Positions 35,998 through 45,100 of a DNA stretch of 64,000 bases are shown here, in pieces. The stretch comes from Luteimonas saliphila (GTDB taxonomy: Bacteria > Pseudomonadota > Gammaproteobacteria > Xanthomonadales > Xanthomonadaceae). Location of the stretch: positions 1-64,000 of the forward strand of contig NZ_JAETWA010000048.1 in NCBI RefSeq assembly GCF_016774335.1. Direction: 5' to 3'. The position numbers were made by a program, and so were the translations under genes. The notes under the pieces were generated by a model. That model had not been told where the DNA came from. It searched no databases and saw only the letters and a list, made by a program, of their open reading frames with translations. Every line of letters begins with the position of its first letter. The stretch's first letter is position 1.

Positions 35998-36915
35998 ATG
36001 GACCGGTTCGACGCGATGCAGGCCTTCGTCCGGGTGGTCGAGACCGGCAGCTTCACCCGCGCGGCGGAATCGCTGCGGATCAGCCGTACCTCCGCCACGC
36101 AGCTGGTGCAGCAACTCGAGCAGCGGCTGCGTGTACGCCTGCTCAACCGCACCACGCGGCGGGTGGCCCTGACGTCCGAGGGCGCGGTGTTCTTCGAGCG
36201 CGCGGTCCGGCTGCTGGCCGACGTCGCCGAGGCCGAATCCAGCGTCGCGGGTGCCGCTGCCACGCCCCGCGGCCGCTTGCGGGTGGACGTGCCCAGCCCG
36301 TTCGCACGGCTGGTGCTGGTGCCGGCGCTGCCGGACTTCCACGCCCGCTACCCGGACCTCAGCCTGGAACTGGGCGTGAGCGACCGCGTGGTCGACCTGG
36401 TGGACGACAACGTCGACTGCGTGGTCCGCGGCGGCGCGCTCGCCGACCAGTCGCTGGTGGCGCGCAAGCTGGTGGACCTACGCATGGCCAGCTTTGCGGC
36501 GCCGGCCTATCTCGCCCGCGCGGGCATGCCTGAGCATCCGCGCGAGCTGTCCGGAGACGGCGCCCACCGCCTGGTCGCGTTCCAGTCGATGCGCAGCGGC
36601 AGCCAGGTGCTGCCGCTGCGCATGCAGCGCGGCGACGAGCGCGTGCAGGTGCGCGGGCGCCCCGTGCTGGCGGTGGACGACGGCAACGCCTACGTCGCCG
36701 CCGGGGTAGCCGGGCTCGGCGTGCTGTGCATGCCGGCGTATCTCGCCCGCGGCCACCTGGCGTCCGGCGAGCTGGTGGAGGTGCTGCCGGACTGGCGGAT
36801 GGATCCGCTGCCGCTGTCGGTCGCGTACCGGCCCAACCGCCATGTCAGTGCGCGGCTGCGGGTGTTCGTCGACTGGCTGCTGGAGGTGGTGGCGGCGCAG
36901 CGCCTGGAGACCTGA
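35998..36915 (+). CDS. LysR-family transcriptional regulator
   Basis: 305 residues. The N-terminal winged HTH reads FVRVVETGSFTRAAESLRISRTSATQLVQQLEQRLRVRLL followed by NRTTRRVALTSEG, and the periplasmic-binding-protein-like effector domain starts near residue 90 (RGRLRVDVPSPFARLVLVP). It is of the CrgA/DsdC-like subgroup that regulates a divergent neighbour. The divergent gene is the RidA-family gene at 35454-35858, its probable target. The last codons and stop are duplicated in the repeat array that follows. Confidence 0.92.
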   Translation: MDRFDAMQAFVRVVETGSFTRAAESLRISRTSATQLVQQLEQRLRVRLLNRTTRRVALTSEGAVFFERAVRLLADVAEAESSVAGAAATPRGRLRVDVPSPFARLVLVPALPDFHARYPDLSLELGVSDRVVDLVDDNVDCVVRGGALADQSLVARKLVDLRMASFAAPAYLARAGMPEHPRELSGDGAHRLVAFQSMRSGSQVLPLRMQRGDERVQVRGRPVLAVDDGNAYVAAGVAGLGVLCMPAYLARGHLASGELVEVLPDWRMDPLPLSVAYRPNRHVSARLRVFVDWLLEVVAAQRLET

Positions 36916-36926
36916 CCTCGTCGCTT

Positions 36927-37356
36927 GATCGCGTAGCCCGGGTAAGCGAAGCGTACCCGGGACGGCCGCCTGGCGTGGCAATCGGCTCCCGGATGCGGCC
37001 TTCGGCCTTATCCGGGCTACGTATCTGGAGACCGGCCTCGTCGCATGGCGCTCCGATCGGTTGGTCGACGCGCGCGCCAACCGATCGCGTAGCCCGGGTA
37101 AGCGAAGCGCACCCGGGGACGGCCGCGTGGCGTGGCAATCGGCTCCCGGATGCGGCCTGCGGCCTTATCCGGGCTACGTATCTGGAGACCTGACCTCGTC
37201 GCATGGCGCTCCGATCGGTTGGTCGACGCGCGCGCCAACCGATCGCGTAGCCCGGGTAAGCGAAGCGCACCCGGGACGGCCGCCTGGCGTGGCAATCGGC
37301 CGCCTGGCGTGGCAATCGGCTCCCGGATGCGGCCTTCGGCCTTATCCGGGCTACGA
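36927..37356. repeat. three-copy tandem array of palindromic 'GTAGCCCGG' repeats
   Basis: Copies begin GATCGCGTAGCCCGGGTAAG at 36927, 37083 and 37241, spacing 156 and 158 bases. Each holds a left arm (AGCGAAGCGYACCCGGG) and a right arm (CCCGGATGCGGCC...GGCCTTATCCGGGCTAC), each a hairpin. The linker between copies carries CTCGTCGCATGGCGCTCCGA and a second palindromic stretch. The third copy has an internal 20-base duplication (CGCCTGGCGTGGCAATCGGC at 37282 and 37302). No gene is seen in 36916-37504. Confidence 0.88.
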
Positions 37357-37504
37357 TCCGGGCCTGGTGTGCGAGGACCGTAGCCTGACCCGCTCGAACC
37401 ACCGTACGGAGGGGCGATCGGCGCAGAATCACCCTTCCGGGCGATTGCCGCGGGGGCATCGCGGCCCTGGAATGGCGGCCCCAGGGTCCAAACCGGAGGT
37501 CCAC

Positions 37505-38038
37505 ATGTTCCGCATCGTGTTGAAGTACGGCGTCATCGCAGGCCTCGTGGTCGGCGCGGCGCTGGTCGGCGTCAGCCTGGCCTACGACGGGCAGCCGCCG
37601 CCCGACTGGGGCATGGCGGCGGGGTTCGCCTCGATGCTGGTCGCGCTGTCGGCGGTGTTCGTCGGCATCAAGCACCAGCGCGATACCGCCGGTGGCGGGG
37701 TGATCCGGTTCTGGCCGGCGTTCGGGCTGGGGTTGGCGATCAGCCTGGTCGCCAGCCTGATCTACGTGGCGGCGTGGGAACTGTCGCTGGTCCTGATCGA
37801 CAACGATTTCGCGGCGATGTTCGCCGCGCAGATGGTCGAGCGCGCACACGAGAAGGGCCTGAGCGGAGAGGCCTTGGCCGCGGCCGTGCAGAAGGCGCGG
37901 GAGTTCGAGACGATGTACCGCAATCCCCTGGTGCGCTTGCCGATGACCTTCGTGGAGATCTTCCCGGTCGGGCTGCTGGTGTCGCTGGTGTCGGCGCTGG
38001 TGCTGCGCAATCCGCGGGTGCTGCCGGCGCGGGCGTAG
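37505..38038 (+). CDS. DUF4199-family membrane protein
   Basis: 177 residues with about four membrane helices: VLKYGVIAGLVVGAALVGV, GMAAGFASMLVALSAVFVGI, FWPAFGLGLAISLVASLIYVAAWE, and FVEIFPVGLLVSLVSALVL. The IKHQRDTAGGG loop between helices 2 and 3 is characteristic of DUF4199. Function is unknown. It lies after the repeat array and is convergent with the Doc toxin gene across a strong hairpin. Confidence 0.82.
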   Translation: MFRIVLKYGVIAGLVVGAALVGVSLAYDGQPPPDWGMAAGFASMLVALSAVFVGIKHQRDTAGGGVIRFWPAFGLGLAISLVASLIYVAAWELSLVLIDNDFAAMFAAQMVERAHEKGLSGEALAAAVQKAREFETMYRNPLVRLPMTFVEIFPVGLLVSLVSALVLRNPRVLPARA

Positions 38039-38051
38039 CGTTGCGTGGCGT

Positions 38052-38072
38052 GCGGCGGGAGGTTCCCGCCGC
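38052..38072. terminator. bidirectional terminator-like hairpin
   Basis: A perfect 9-base-pair stem GCGGCGGGA/TCCCGCCGC around GGT, in the 44-base gap between convergent genes. There is no T-run, so termination is inferred from position and stability. Confidence 0.5.
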
Positions 38073-38082
38073 CGCCGGGCCT

Positions 38083-38511
38083 TCAGGCGCGGTAGCCCGG
38101 ATCGACTTCCTGCACGTTGCCGCGGGCGCGGACGACGATGCGCGGGCGCAGCCAGCCGGCGAATTCGGCTTCGCCGAGGGAGCCCTCCGCCAGGCCGAGC
38201 ATGGCGACGTACTTTTCCTCGTCCGTGGCGGTCAATTCGCCGTCGTTGAGGGCGATGAAAGCGCGGTAGCAGACATGCGCGGTGCGCTTGTTGCCGTCCA
38301 CGAACGGGTGGTGGCGTGCCAGGCCGTAGGCGAGGCTGGCGGCCAGGTCGGCGAGGTCGGGGGAAGGATCGCCGTAGGCATGCCGTTGTTGGGGGCGGGC
38401 CAGGGCGGAATCGAGCATGCCTTCGTCACGCACGCCGCCGCTGCCGCCGTGTTCGGCCAACTGACGGTCGTGGATGGCCAGTGCCAGCGGCTTGCCGATC
38501 CAGACGATCAT
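38083..38511 (-). CDS. doc: Doc-type (Fic-fold) toxin
   Basis: 142 residues. Fic-fold protein with the Doc signature HHPFVDGNKRTAHV (canonical Fic is HPFREGNGR), indicating a Doc-like kinase that phosphorylates EF-Tu and stalls translation. Upstream, MIVWIGKPLALAIHDRQLAEHGG and GMLDSALARPQQRHAYG are the usual N-terminal Doc segments. The gene follows its antitoxin by seven bases on the same strand. The Gly in VDGNKR replaces the usual Ala of Doc (DANKR), a minor variant. Confidence 0.88.
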   Translation of the reverse strand: MIVWIGKPLALAIHDRQLAEHGGSGGVRDEGMLDSALARPQQRHAYGDPSPDLADLAASLAYGLARHHPFVDGNKRTAHVCYRAFIALNDGELTATDEEKYVAMLGLAEGSLGEAEFAGWLRPRIVVRARGNVQEVDPGYRA

Positions 38512-38518
38512 GGCCGGA

Positions 38519-38740
38519 TCACTGCGCCAGCTTGTGCAGGACCTGGCGATCTTCGCGCATGACCTGTTCCGCCACTTCCATCTGGCTGGCCAGCTCCGGA
38601 TCGAACGCCGTCAGGCGGACGCCATCCGGCGTCTCCAGCGCGTACAGCTCGTCGCCCTTGCCCACGCGCAGGCGGGCGAGCAGTTCCTTGGGCAGGATGA
38701 CCCCGGCGGAGTTGCCGATGGCGGTGATCTTGAGCTTCAT
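38519..38740 (-). CDS. AbrB/MazE-type antitoxin
   Basis: 73 residues. The N-terminal swapped-hairpin DNA-binding motif is evident: MKLKITAIGNSAGVILPKEL, then LARLRVGKGDELYALETPDG. The C-terminus (ELASQMEVAEQVMREDRQVLHKLAQ) is a helix able to wrap a toxin. It is not Phd-like; an AbrB-fold antitoxin paired with Doc is a known alternative combination. It would repress its own operon, and a palindrome at 38757-38774 immediately upstream is a good operator candidate. Confidence 0.87.
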   Translation of the reverse strand: MKLKITAIGNSAGVILPKELLARLRVGKGDELYALETPDGVRLTAFDPELASQMEVAEQVMREDRQVLHKLAQ

Positions 38741-38756
38741 GGCGGCGCGGCCCTTG

Positions 38757-38774
38757 TTATAACGAAAGTTATTA
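38757..38774 (-). promoter_or_regulatory. putative toxin-antitoxin operator palindrome
   Basis: An AT-rich imperfect palindrome, TTATAACGAAAGTTATTA, 17 bases upstream of the antitoxin start. It contrasts sharply with the GC-rich surroundings. Arms ATAAC/GTTAT flank GAAA. AbrB-type antitoxins autoregulate through such sites. Confidence 0.55.
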
Positions 38775-38842
38775 TTGCGCCGTCGCGGTGCGGCCGCAAG
38801 CGAGATGCCGGGTGTGTCCAGTCTCGCGCGCTGCGCCGAGAA

Positions 38843-38860
38843 GGTGTACAAACGTACACC
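38843..38860 (+). promoter_or_regulatory. putative LexA operator
   Basis: A perfect palindrome GGTGTACAAACGTACACC (seven-base arms around AAAC) ending one base before the lexA ATG. The GTAC core fits LexA2-type boxes of Xanthomonas/Pseudomonas rather than the E. coli CTGT-N8-ACAG box. It would cover the ribosome site, making lexA and the downstream cassette self-repressed. Confidence 0.75.
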
Positions 38861-38861
38861 C

Positions 38862-39464
38862 ATGAGCCCCGACACCCTTCCGCCGCAACGTGCCGTCGTC
38901 CTCGACTTCCTGCGCCGGGAACTGGCGGCCGGGCGCGCGCCGAGCCTGGCCGAGATCGCCGACGCCTTCGGCTTCGCTTCGCGCAACGCGGCGTACAAGC
39001 ACGTGCAGGCGCTGGTGGCCGAGGGACTGCTGGAACTGGACACCGGCCGCAAGCGCGGCCTGCGCCTGCCGGGGCGGCCCCACCAGCTGCCGCTGCCGGT
39101 GCTGGGGCAGGTGGCGGCGGGCCAGCCGATCGGTGCCGACATCGGCAGCGACACGCTGCTGCTGCTCGACCGTGCGCTGTTCTCGGAGAAGCCCGACTAC
39201 CTGCTGAAGGTTAAAGGCGATTCGATGCGCGACGACGGCATCTTCGACGGCGACCTGGTGGCGGTGAAGCGCTCGAACGAGGCGCGCAACGGCCAGGTGG
39301 TGGTGGCACGGATCGATGGCGAGATCACGATCAAGCGTCTGGAGCGCTCGAAGGCGCGCATCCGCCTGCTGCCGCGCAATCCCGAGCACGCGCCGATCGA
39401 ACTGCGCGCGGGCCAGGATTTCGCGATCGAAGGCGTGTACTGCGGCCTGGTGCGGCGGGGCTGA
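38862..39464 (+). CDS. lexA: LexA-family SOS repressor (lexA2 type)
   Basis: 200 residues. The N-terminal winged HTH has PSLAEIADAFGFASRNAAYKHV; the cleavage site Ala-Gly lies in GQVAAGQPIG; and the S24 protease dyad is Ser in VKGDSMRDDG and Lys in EITIKRLER. RecA filaments trigger self-cleavage. As the first gene of the imuA-imuB-dnaE2 cassette, this is the dedicated LexA2-type repressor of translesion mutagenesis. An operator palindrome abuts the start codon. The imuA ATG begins three bases after the stop. Confidence 0.93.
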   Translation: MSPDTLPPQRAVVLDFLRRELAAGRAPSLAEIADAFGFASRNAAYKHVQALVAEGLLELDTGRKRGLRLPGRPHQLPLPVLGQVAAGQPIGADIGSDTLLLLDRALFSEKPDYLLKVKGDSMRDDGIFDGDLVAVKRSNEARNGQVVVARIDGEITIKRLERSKARIRLLPRNPEHAPIELRAGQDFAIEGVYCGLVRRG

Positions 39465-39467
39465 GCG

Positions 39468-40586
39468 ATGGCCGCGCAGGTGTCCCTCGAACAGATGCTG
39501 GCCGCGCGCACGCTGTGGCATGCCGGGCGCCAGGCCGAGGCCGCGCCCGACGGCGAGCCGACCGGTTTCGCGGCGCTCGATGCCTTGCTGCCGCAGCACG
39601 GCTGGCCACGGCGCGCGCTGACCGAACTGCTGCTGCCGGCCGATGGCGTCGGCGAGCTGGCGCTGCTGCTGCCGACGCTGGCGCGGCTGACCCGGGCCGG
39701 CGGCACGGTGGCGGTGGTCGCGCCGCCGTACCTGGCGTATGCGCCGGCATGGCAGGCGGCGGGTGTCGAGCTGTCGCAGCTGCAGTTGATCGACGCCGCG
39801 CCACGCGATGCGCTGTGGGCCTTCGAACAGTGCCTGCGCAGCGGCGCCTGCGATGCGGTGCTGGGCTGGCCGGCGGGCGCCGATGCGCAGGCACTGCGCC
39901 GGCTGCAGGTGGCGGCCGACAGCGGCCGATGCCTCGGCTTCGCGCTGCGCGACCGCAGGCACGCGGCCAATCCCTCGCCGGCGGCGTTACGGCTGGAGGC
40001 GGTGCGGGAAACAGGCGCATCCGTCGCTGCCGCTGGCCATGGCATCGTCTGGCAGGTGCGCAAGTGCCGCGGCGGACCGGTGCCGTCGCAGGCGTTCGTG
40101 ATGGGATCGGAACCGGCGACCGTGACATTCGCTTCCCCCGCTGCCAGCGCGCAACGGGCTCCTTCCCATGCGCCAGCCGATGCCCCCTCTCCCGCTTGCG
40201 GGGGAGGGTTGGGGTGGGGTCCTCACCGCCTCGAGGCGAATCGAACGCAGTCGCTGCCGCCCACCCCCATCCCGGCCTTCCCCCGACTGCGGAGGGAGCA
40301 GCAGGCCGGTCCCCTCCAGGCGCTTGGGAAGGCGCAAGCCGGTCGCGTCCCGACCCATGCCCCGGCCGATTCCCTCTCTCCCGCTTGCGGCGAAGGGTGG
40401 GCGTTGGGGCCTTCCAGCCTCGACGCACATCGAACACCGCCGCCGCCGGTTCCCATCCCGGCCTGCAACAAGCGGGGGAAGGCGCAGGCCACGTCCATTC
40501 CGGCGCGCGGGAAGACGCATGCCGCTTCGCCCATGCAGCCCAGCCTCCATCTCGTCCAGGGCCCGGCGCCCGTCGCACGTGGCTGA
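39468..40586 (+). CDS. imuA: ImuA, SulA/RecA-like mutagenesis cassette protein with repeat-derived C-terminal expansion
   Basis: 372 residues, far longer than typical ImuA (about 200-250). Residues 1 to ~205 are the RecA-like core (VSLEQMLAARTLWHAGR, GWPRRALTELLLPADG, GGTVAVVAPPYLAYAPAW, RLQVAADSGRCLGFAL). From about residue 233 to 345 the sequence is Pro/Gly-rich and repetitive, with SPACGGGLGWGP and SPACGEGWALGP, which are translations of a DNA repeat (40165-40500) kept in frame. ImuA binds ImuB and stimulates DnaE2-dependent translesion synthesis. It overlaps nothing; imuB follows by five bases. Confidence 0.9.
   Translation: MAAQVSLEQMLAARTLWHAGRQAEAAPDGEPTGFAALDALLPQHGWPRRALTELLLPADGVGELALLLPTLARLTRAGGTVAVVAPPYLAYAPAWQAAGVELSQLQLIDAAPRDALWAFEQCLRSGACDAVLGWPAGADAQALRRLQVAADSGRCLGFALRDRRHAANPSPAALRLEAVRETGASVAAAGHGIVWQVRKCRGGPVPSQAFVMGSEPATVTFASPAASAQRAPSHAPADAPSPACGGGLGWGPHRLEANRTQSLPPTPIPAFPRLRREQQAGPLQALGKAQAGRVPTHAPADSLSPACGEGWALGPSSLDAHRTPPPPVPIPACNKRGKAQATSIPARGKTHAASPMQPSLHLVQGPAPVARG
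40165..40500. repeat. degenerate direct repeat of REP-like element inside imuA
   Basis: Two diverged copies of a ~185-base unit (starts near 40165 and 40353). Each has CCCTCTCCCGCTTGCGG... with a hairpin arm, then TTGGGGTGGGG or GCGTTGGGGCC, then CGAACRCMGYCG-like sequence and ATCCCGGCCT. The first copy is a clear hairpin, CCCTCTCCCGCTTGCGGGGGAGGG at 40185-40208. Such sequences are normally intergenic; here they are translated as part of ImuA. Confidence 0.75.
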
Positions 40587-40591
40587 CCCCG

Positions 40592-42010
40592 ATGCTCTGG
40601 GCCTGCGTACTGCTGCCGCAACTGGCGCTGGATGCCGTCCTCCGGCGCCTGCCTGATCCCGACGCGCCGCTGGCCCTGGTCGGCGGCTCCGCGCAACTGC
40701 GCACCTTGCATGCAGTGAACGCATCCGCCGCGCAGGCAGGATTGCGCGCGGGCATGCGCCTCACCGCCGCGCATGCGCTGCTGCGCGATTTCGCGATGGT
40801 CGAATACGACCCCCGGGCCGAGGCGCGCTGGCAGCGCTTCCTCGCCGCGTGGGCGTACCGGCACAGCTCCCTGGTCAGCGCGCAGTGGCCAGGCTGCATC
40901 GTGCTGGAGGTGCGCGGGAGTTTCCGCCTGCTCGGTCCCTGGCCGCGGATCGAGGCGCGGCTGCGCGAGGAACTGACCGCGCTGGGATTCGGCCATCGCA
41001 TCGCGCTGGCGCCCACGCCGCGCGCCGCGCACGTCTTCGCCGGGCTGCGCGATGGTCTGGCGCTGATGCACGCCGGCGTGATGGCCGACGTGCTCGACCG
41101 TGTCCCGGTGCGGCGCGCACGCCTGCCCGACGAGGGCGGCGAACGCCTGCAGCGCATGGGCATCCGCGACCTGCGCACGCTGCGCGCCCTGCCACGCGAT
41201 GCGCTGCGCCGCCGCTTCGGCCTGCCGCTGCTCGAACACCTCGATCGGCTGTACGGCCAGGCCGACGATCCGCTGGCGTTGCATGCGCCGCCGGACCATT
41301 TCGATGCGCGGGTGGAACTGGGCTACGAGGTCGAGAGCCACATGGCGCTGCTGTTCCCGCTGCGGCGGCTGGTGGGCGACCTGTGCACCTACCTGTCGGT
41401 GCGCGACGGCGGCGTGCAGCGCTTCGTGCTGCGGCTCGAGCACGAGGGCGGCCACACCGACGTGGACGTCGGCCTGCTGGCCGCCGAGCGCGAGCCGGCG
41501 ATGCTGTTCGAACTCACCCGCAGCCGGCTCGAGCGCGCGCGCATCCCCAGGCCGGTGGTGGGCCTGCGCCTGATCGCGCGCGAACTGCCGCCCTTCGTGC
41601 CCGCCTCGCGCGACCTGTTCGATACGCGCAACCAGCAGCAGTTGCCGTGGCCGCAACTGCGCGAACGCCTGCGCGCGCGCCTCGGCGACGAGGCGGTGTA
41701 CCGGGTGGCGCCGGCGGGCGATCCGCGGCCCGAACGTGCCTGGCGCCGGGTCGAAGGCGACGACGCGCGCATCGACGAAGCACCGCCGCGTCCGCCGCGT
41801 CCGGCGTGGCTGCTGCCCCGGCCGGTGCCGCTGCGCGACCCGCATCCGCGCATCGTCTCCGGCCCGGAACGGCTGGAAAGCGGCTGGTGGGATGGCGCGG
41901 ACGCGCGCCGCGACTATTACGTGCTGGAAACCTCGCTGGGCCAGCGCGCCTGGGCGTTCGCGCCGCCGGGCGAGCAGGGCGGCTGGATGCTGCAGGGCTG
42001 GTTCGCATGA
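40592..42010 (+). CDS. imuB: ImuB, catalytically inactive Y-family polymerase homolog
   Basis: 472 residues. Y-family fold with palm, fingers and little-finger order preserved ([18 protein letters not shown] at the N-terminus, [17 protein letters not shown] helix-hairpin-helix, then the little finger to about residue 350) but without the acidic catalytic DxD residues, as in ImuB. The C-terminal tail ending [32 protein letters not shown] is the typical ImuB end. It bridges ImuA, DnaE2 and the beta clamp. The clamp-binding motif may be QQLPWP. It is fourth-position code in the lexA cassette. Confidence 0.92.
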   Translation: MLWACVLLPQLALDAVLRRLPDPDAPLALVGGSAQLRTLHAVNASAAQAGLRAGMRLTAAHALLRDFAMVEYDPRAEARWQRFLAAWAYRHSSLVSAQWPGCIVLEVRGSFRLLGPWPRIEARLREELTALGFGHRIALAPTPRAAHVFAGLRDGLALMHAGVMADVLDRVPVRRARLPDEGGERLQRMGIRDLRTLRALPRDALRRRFGLPLLEHLDRLYGQADDPLALHAPPDHFDARVELGYEVESHMALLFPLRRLVGDLCTYLSVRDGGVQRFVLRLEHEGGHTDVDVGLLAAEREPAMLFELTRSRLERARIPRPVVGLRLIARELPPFVPASRDLFDTRNQQQLPWPQLRERLRARLGDEAVYRVAPAGDPRPERAWRRVEGDDARIDEAPPRPPRPAWLLPRPVPLRDPHPRIVSGPERLESGWWDGADARRDYYVLETSLGQRAWAFAPPGEQGGWMLQGWFA

Positions 42011-42087
42011 AGACGTTGCGTGCCTTGCGCGCCTGCGGCGCGCCCTCATCCGGCCTTTCGGGCCACCTTCCCCTGCATGCGGGAGAA

Positions 42088-42110
42088 GGGAACACCCAGG
42101 GCGATGCGCC
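42088..42110. repeat. short repeat flanking dnaE2, left copy
   Basis: A 23-base segment beginning GGGAACACCC and ending GATGCGCC between imuB and dnaE2. It recurs with two differences at 45481-45503, just after dnaE2. The 157-base imuB-dnaE2 gap also contains palindromic CCCTGCATGCGGGAG. These flanking copies suggest repeat sequence around the gene. Confidence 0.6.
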
Positions 42111-42167
42111 TGGTTCCTTTCGCAAGCGTGGCGAGGGAAGGCGGGTCGTCGCAGGCGGGGCAGGACC

Positions 42168-45100
42168 ATGAGCGCCGACGACGACGTCGACCGCGACACC
42201 CCCGGCGGCCGTCCGCCGCGCGCCTGGGAAACCGCGCAGCGCCTGCGCCTGTCCGCAGCCGCCAACGACGATGCGCCGCCGGACGACAGCCTGCCGGCCT
42301 ACGCCGAACTGCACTGTCTTTCCGACTTCTCGTTCCTGCGCGGCGCGGCCAGTGCGGAGGAACTGTTCGAGCGCGCACGCGCCTGCGGCTACGAGGCGCT
42401 GGCGATCACCGACGAATGCTCGCTGGCCGGCATCGTGCGCGCGTTCGAGGCCTCGCGGGCGACCGGCCTGAAGCTGGTGGTCGGCAGCGAGTTCACGCTC
42501 GCCTGCGGCACGAAGCTGGTGCTGCTGGTGGAGAAGCAGTGCGGCTACACGCGCCTGTGCGAACTGATCACGCGCGGGCGCCGCGGCGATGCGAAGAAGG
42601 GCAGCTACCGGCTCTCGCGCAGCGATATGGCCGATGTGCTGGGCGGCATCGACCCGGAAGCGTCGGGCCTGTTCGCGCTGTGGATCCCGTGGAGCGACCC
42701 CGATGCGACGCAGGCGCGCTGGCTGCGCGGCCTGTTCGGCGCGCGCGCCCATGTCGCGGTCGAGCTGCATCGCGAGCACGACGACGCCGCGCGCCTGCAG
42801 GCCCTGCTCGCGCTGTCGGACAGCTTGGGGATGACCCCGGTCGCCGCGGGCGACGTGCACATGGACGTGCGCCGCCGCCGCGCGCTGCAGGACACGATGA
42901 CCGCGATCCGCCACAACCTGCCGCTGGCCGAATGCGGCGAGCACCTGTTCCGCAACGGCGAACGCCACCTGCGCACGCGCCGCGCGCTGGGCAACATCCA
43001 CGGCGTCGTGCCGGGCGGGCATGCGCTGCTCGACAACGCCGCGCAGCTGGCGCGGCGCTGCAGCTTCCGCATGGACGAGGTGACGTACCGCTATCCGGCC
43101 GAACTGGTGCCGGAAGGCCACACGCCGACCACCTGGCTGCGCGCGCTCACCGAGGCCGGCATGCGCGAGCGCTGGCCCGACGGGGTGCCTGCGCGCATCG
43201 TCCGGCAGATCGACGGCGAACTCGAACTGATCGCCGAGCTGGGCTACGAGGCGTTCTTCCTCACGGTCGAGGACATCGCGCGCTTCGCCAGGTCGCGCGA
43301 CATCCTGTGCCAGGGGCGCGGCTCGTCGGCGAACTCGGCGGTGTGTTTCGCCCTGGGCATCACCGTGGTCGATCCCGCCGAGAGCCGGCTGCTGATGGCG
43401 CGCTTCCTGTCGAGGGAGCGCAACGAGCCGCCGGACATCGACGTCGATTTCGAGCACGAACGGCGCGAGGAGGTGCTGCAGTACGTCTACGCCAAGTACG
43501 GGCGCGAACGCGCGGCACTGGCCGCGACCGTGATCCGCTATCGCGGCAAGAGCGCGGTGCGCGACGTGGCCCGCGCCTTCGGCCTGCCGCCCGACCAGAT
43601 CGCGCTGCTGTCGGAGTGCCATGGCTGGGGCAACGGCGGCGCGCCGATGGAACAGCGCCTGCGCGAATCCGGATTCGATCCCGGCAACGTGCTGCTGCGG
43701 CGCGTGCTGGCACTGACCGGACAGTTGCGCGGCCACCCGCGGCATCTGTCGCAGCACGTCGGCGGCTTCGTGATCGGCGACGCGCCGCTGTCGACCGTGG
43801 TGCCGGTGGAGAACGCGGCGATGCCCGACCGCACCATCATCCAGTGGGACAAGGACGACCTGGAGACCATGAAGCTGCTCAAGGTCGACTGCTTGGCGCT
43901 GGGCATGCTGACCTGCATCCGCAAGGCGGTGGCGCTGGTGGAGAAGCACCGCGGCTACGCGATCGAGCTGGCGCGGCTGCCCGTGGGGGACAAGCCCACC
44001 TACGAGATGATCCAGGCCGCCGACACCATCGGCGTGTTTCAGATCGAATCGCGCGCGCAGATGAGCATGCTGCCGCGGCTCAAACCCGAGTGCTTCTACG
44101 ACCTGGTGGTGGAAGTGGCGATCGTGCGCCCCGGGCCGATCCAGGGCGGCATGGTGCATCCCTACCTGCGGCGACGGCAGGGCAAGGACCCGGTGACGTA
44201 TCCGTCCGAGGGCATCCAGGACATCCTCGGCAAGACGCTCGGGATCCCGCTGTTCCAGGAACAGGTGATGGAGCTGGTGATCCATGCCGGCTATTCGCCG
44301 GAGCAGGCGGACGGACTGCGCCGTTCGATGGCGGCATGGCGGCGCGGCGGCGACATGGAGCCGCATCGCGTGCGCATCCGCGGGCTGATGGAAGGCAAGG
44401 GCTACGCCTCCGAATTCATCGACCAGATCTTCGAGCAGATCAAGGGCTTCGGCTCCTATGGCTTCCCGCAGAGCCATGCCGCCTCGTTCGCCAAGCTGGT
44501 CTACATCAGCTGCTGGCTCAAGCGCCACGAACCGGCGGCGTTCGCCTGCGCGCTGCTCAATGCGCAGCCGATGGGCTTCTATTCGCCGAGCCAGATCGTG
44601 CAGGACGCGCGGCGCGGGCATGCCTGCGGGCGTGGCGCGATCGAGGTGCGGCCGGTCGATGTGGCCCACAGCGACCGCGACTGCACGCTCGAAGGCGGCC
44701 ACCTGCGCAGCGGCGACAGCGACAGCGATGGCGATGGCGGGCAGGCGGCATTGCGGCTGGGACTGCGACAGGTGGCGGGGCTGTCCGCGGCAGCGGCGGA
44801 TGCGATCGTCGCCGCCCGCGCGCAGCGGCCCTTTGCCGACGTGCGCGACCTGTGCCAGCGCGCATGCCTCGACGAGAAGGCGCGGCATGCGCTGGCCGAG
44901 GCCGGCGCGCTGCAGTCGCTGGCCGGGCATCGCCATGCCGCGCGCTGGGCGGTGGCGGGCGTGGAGCGGCAGCGGCCGTTGCTGCCGGGTAGTCCGGACG
45001 AGGATGAAATCGCGCTGCCGGAACCGGGCCCGGGCGAGGACGTGCTGTCGGACTATCGCGCGACCGGCCTCACCCTCGGCGCGCATCCGCTGGCGTTGCT

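Noticed and set aside
36927..37356. Possible CRISPR array
   Set aside because: Units are 156-158 bases with internal palindromes and nearly identical linkers; CRISPR repeats are 24-40 bases with unique spacers.
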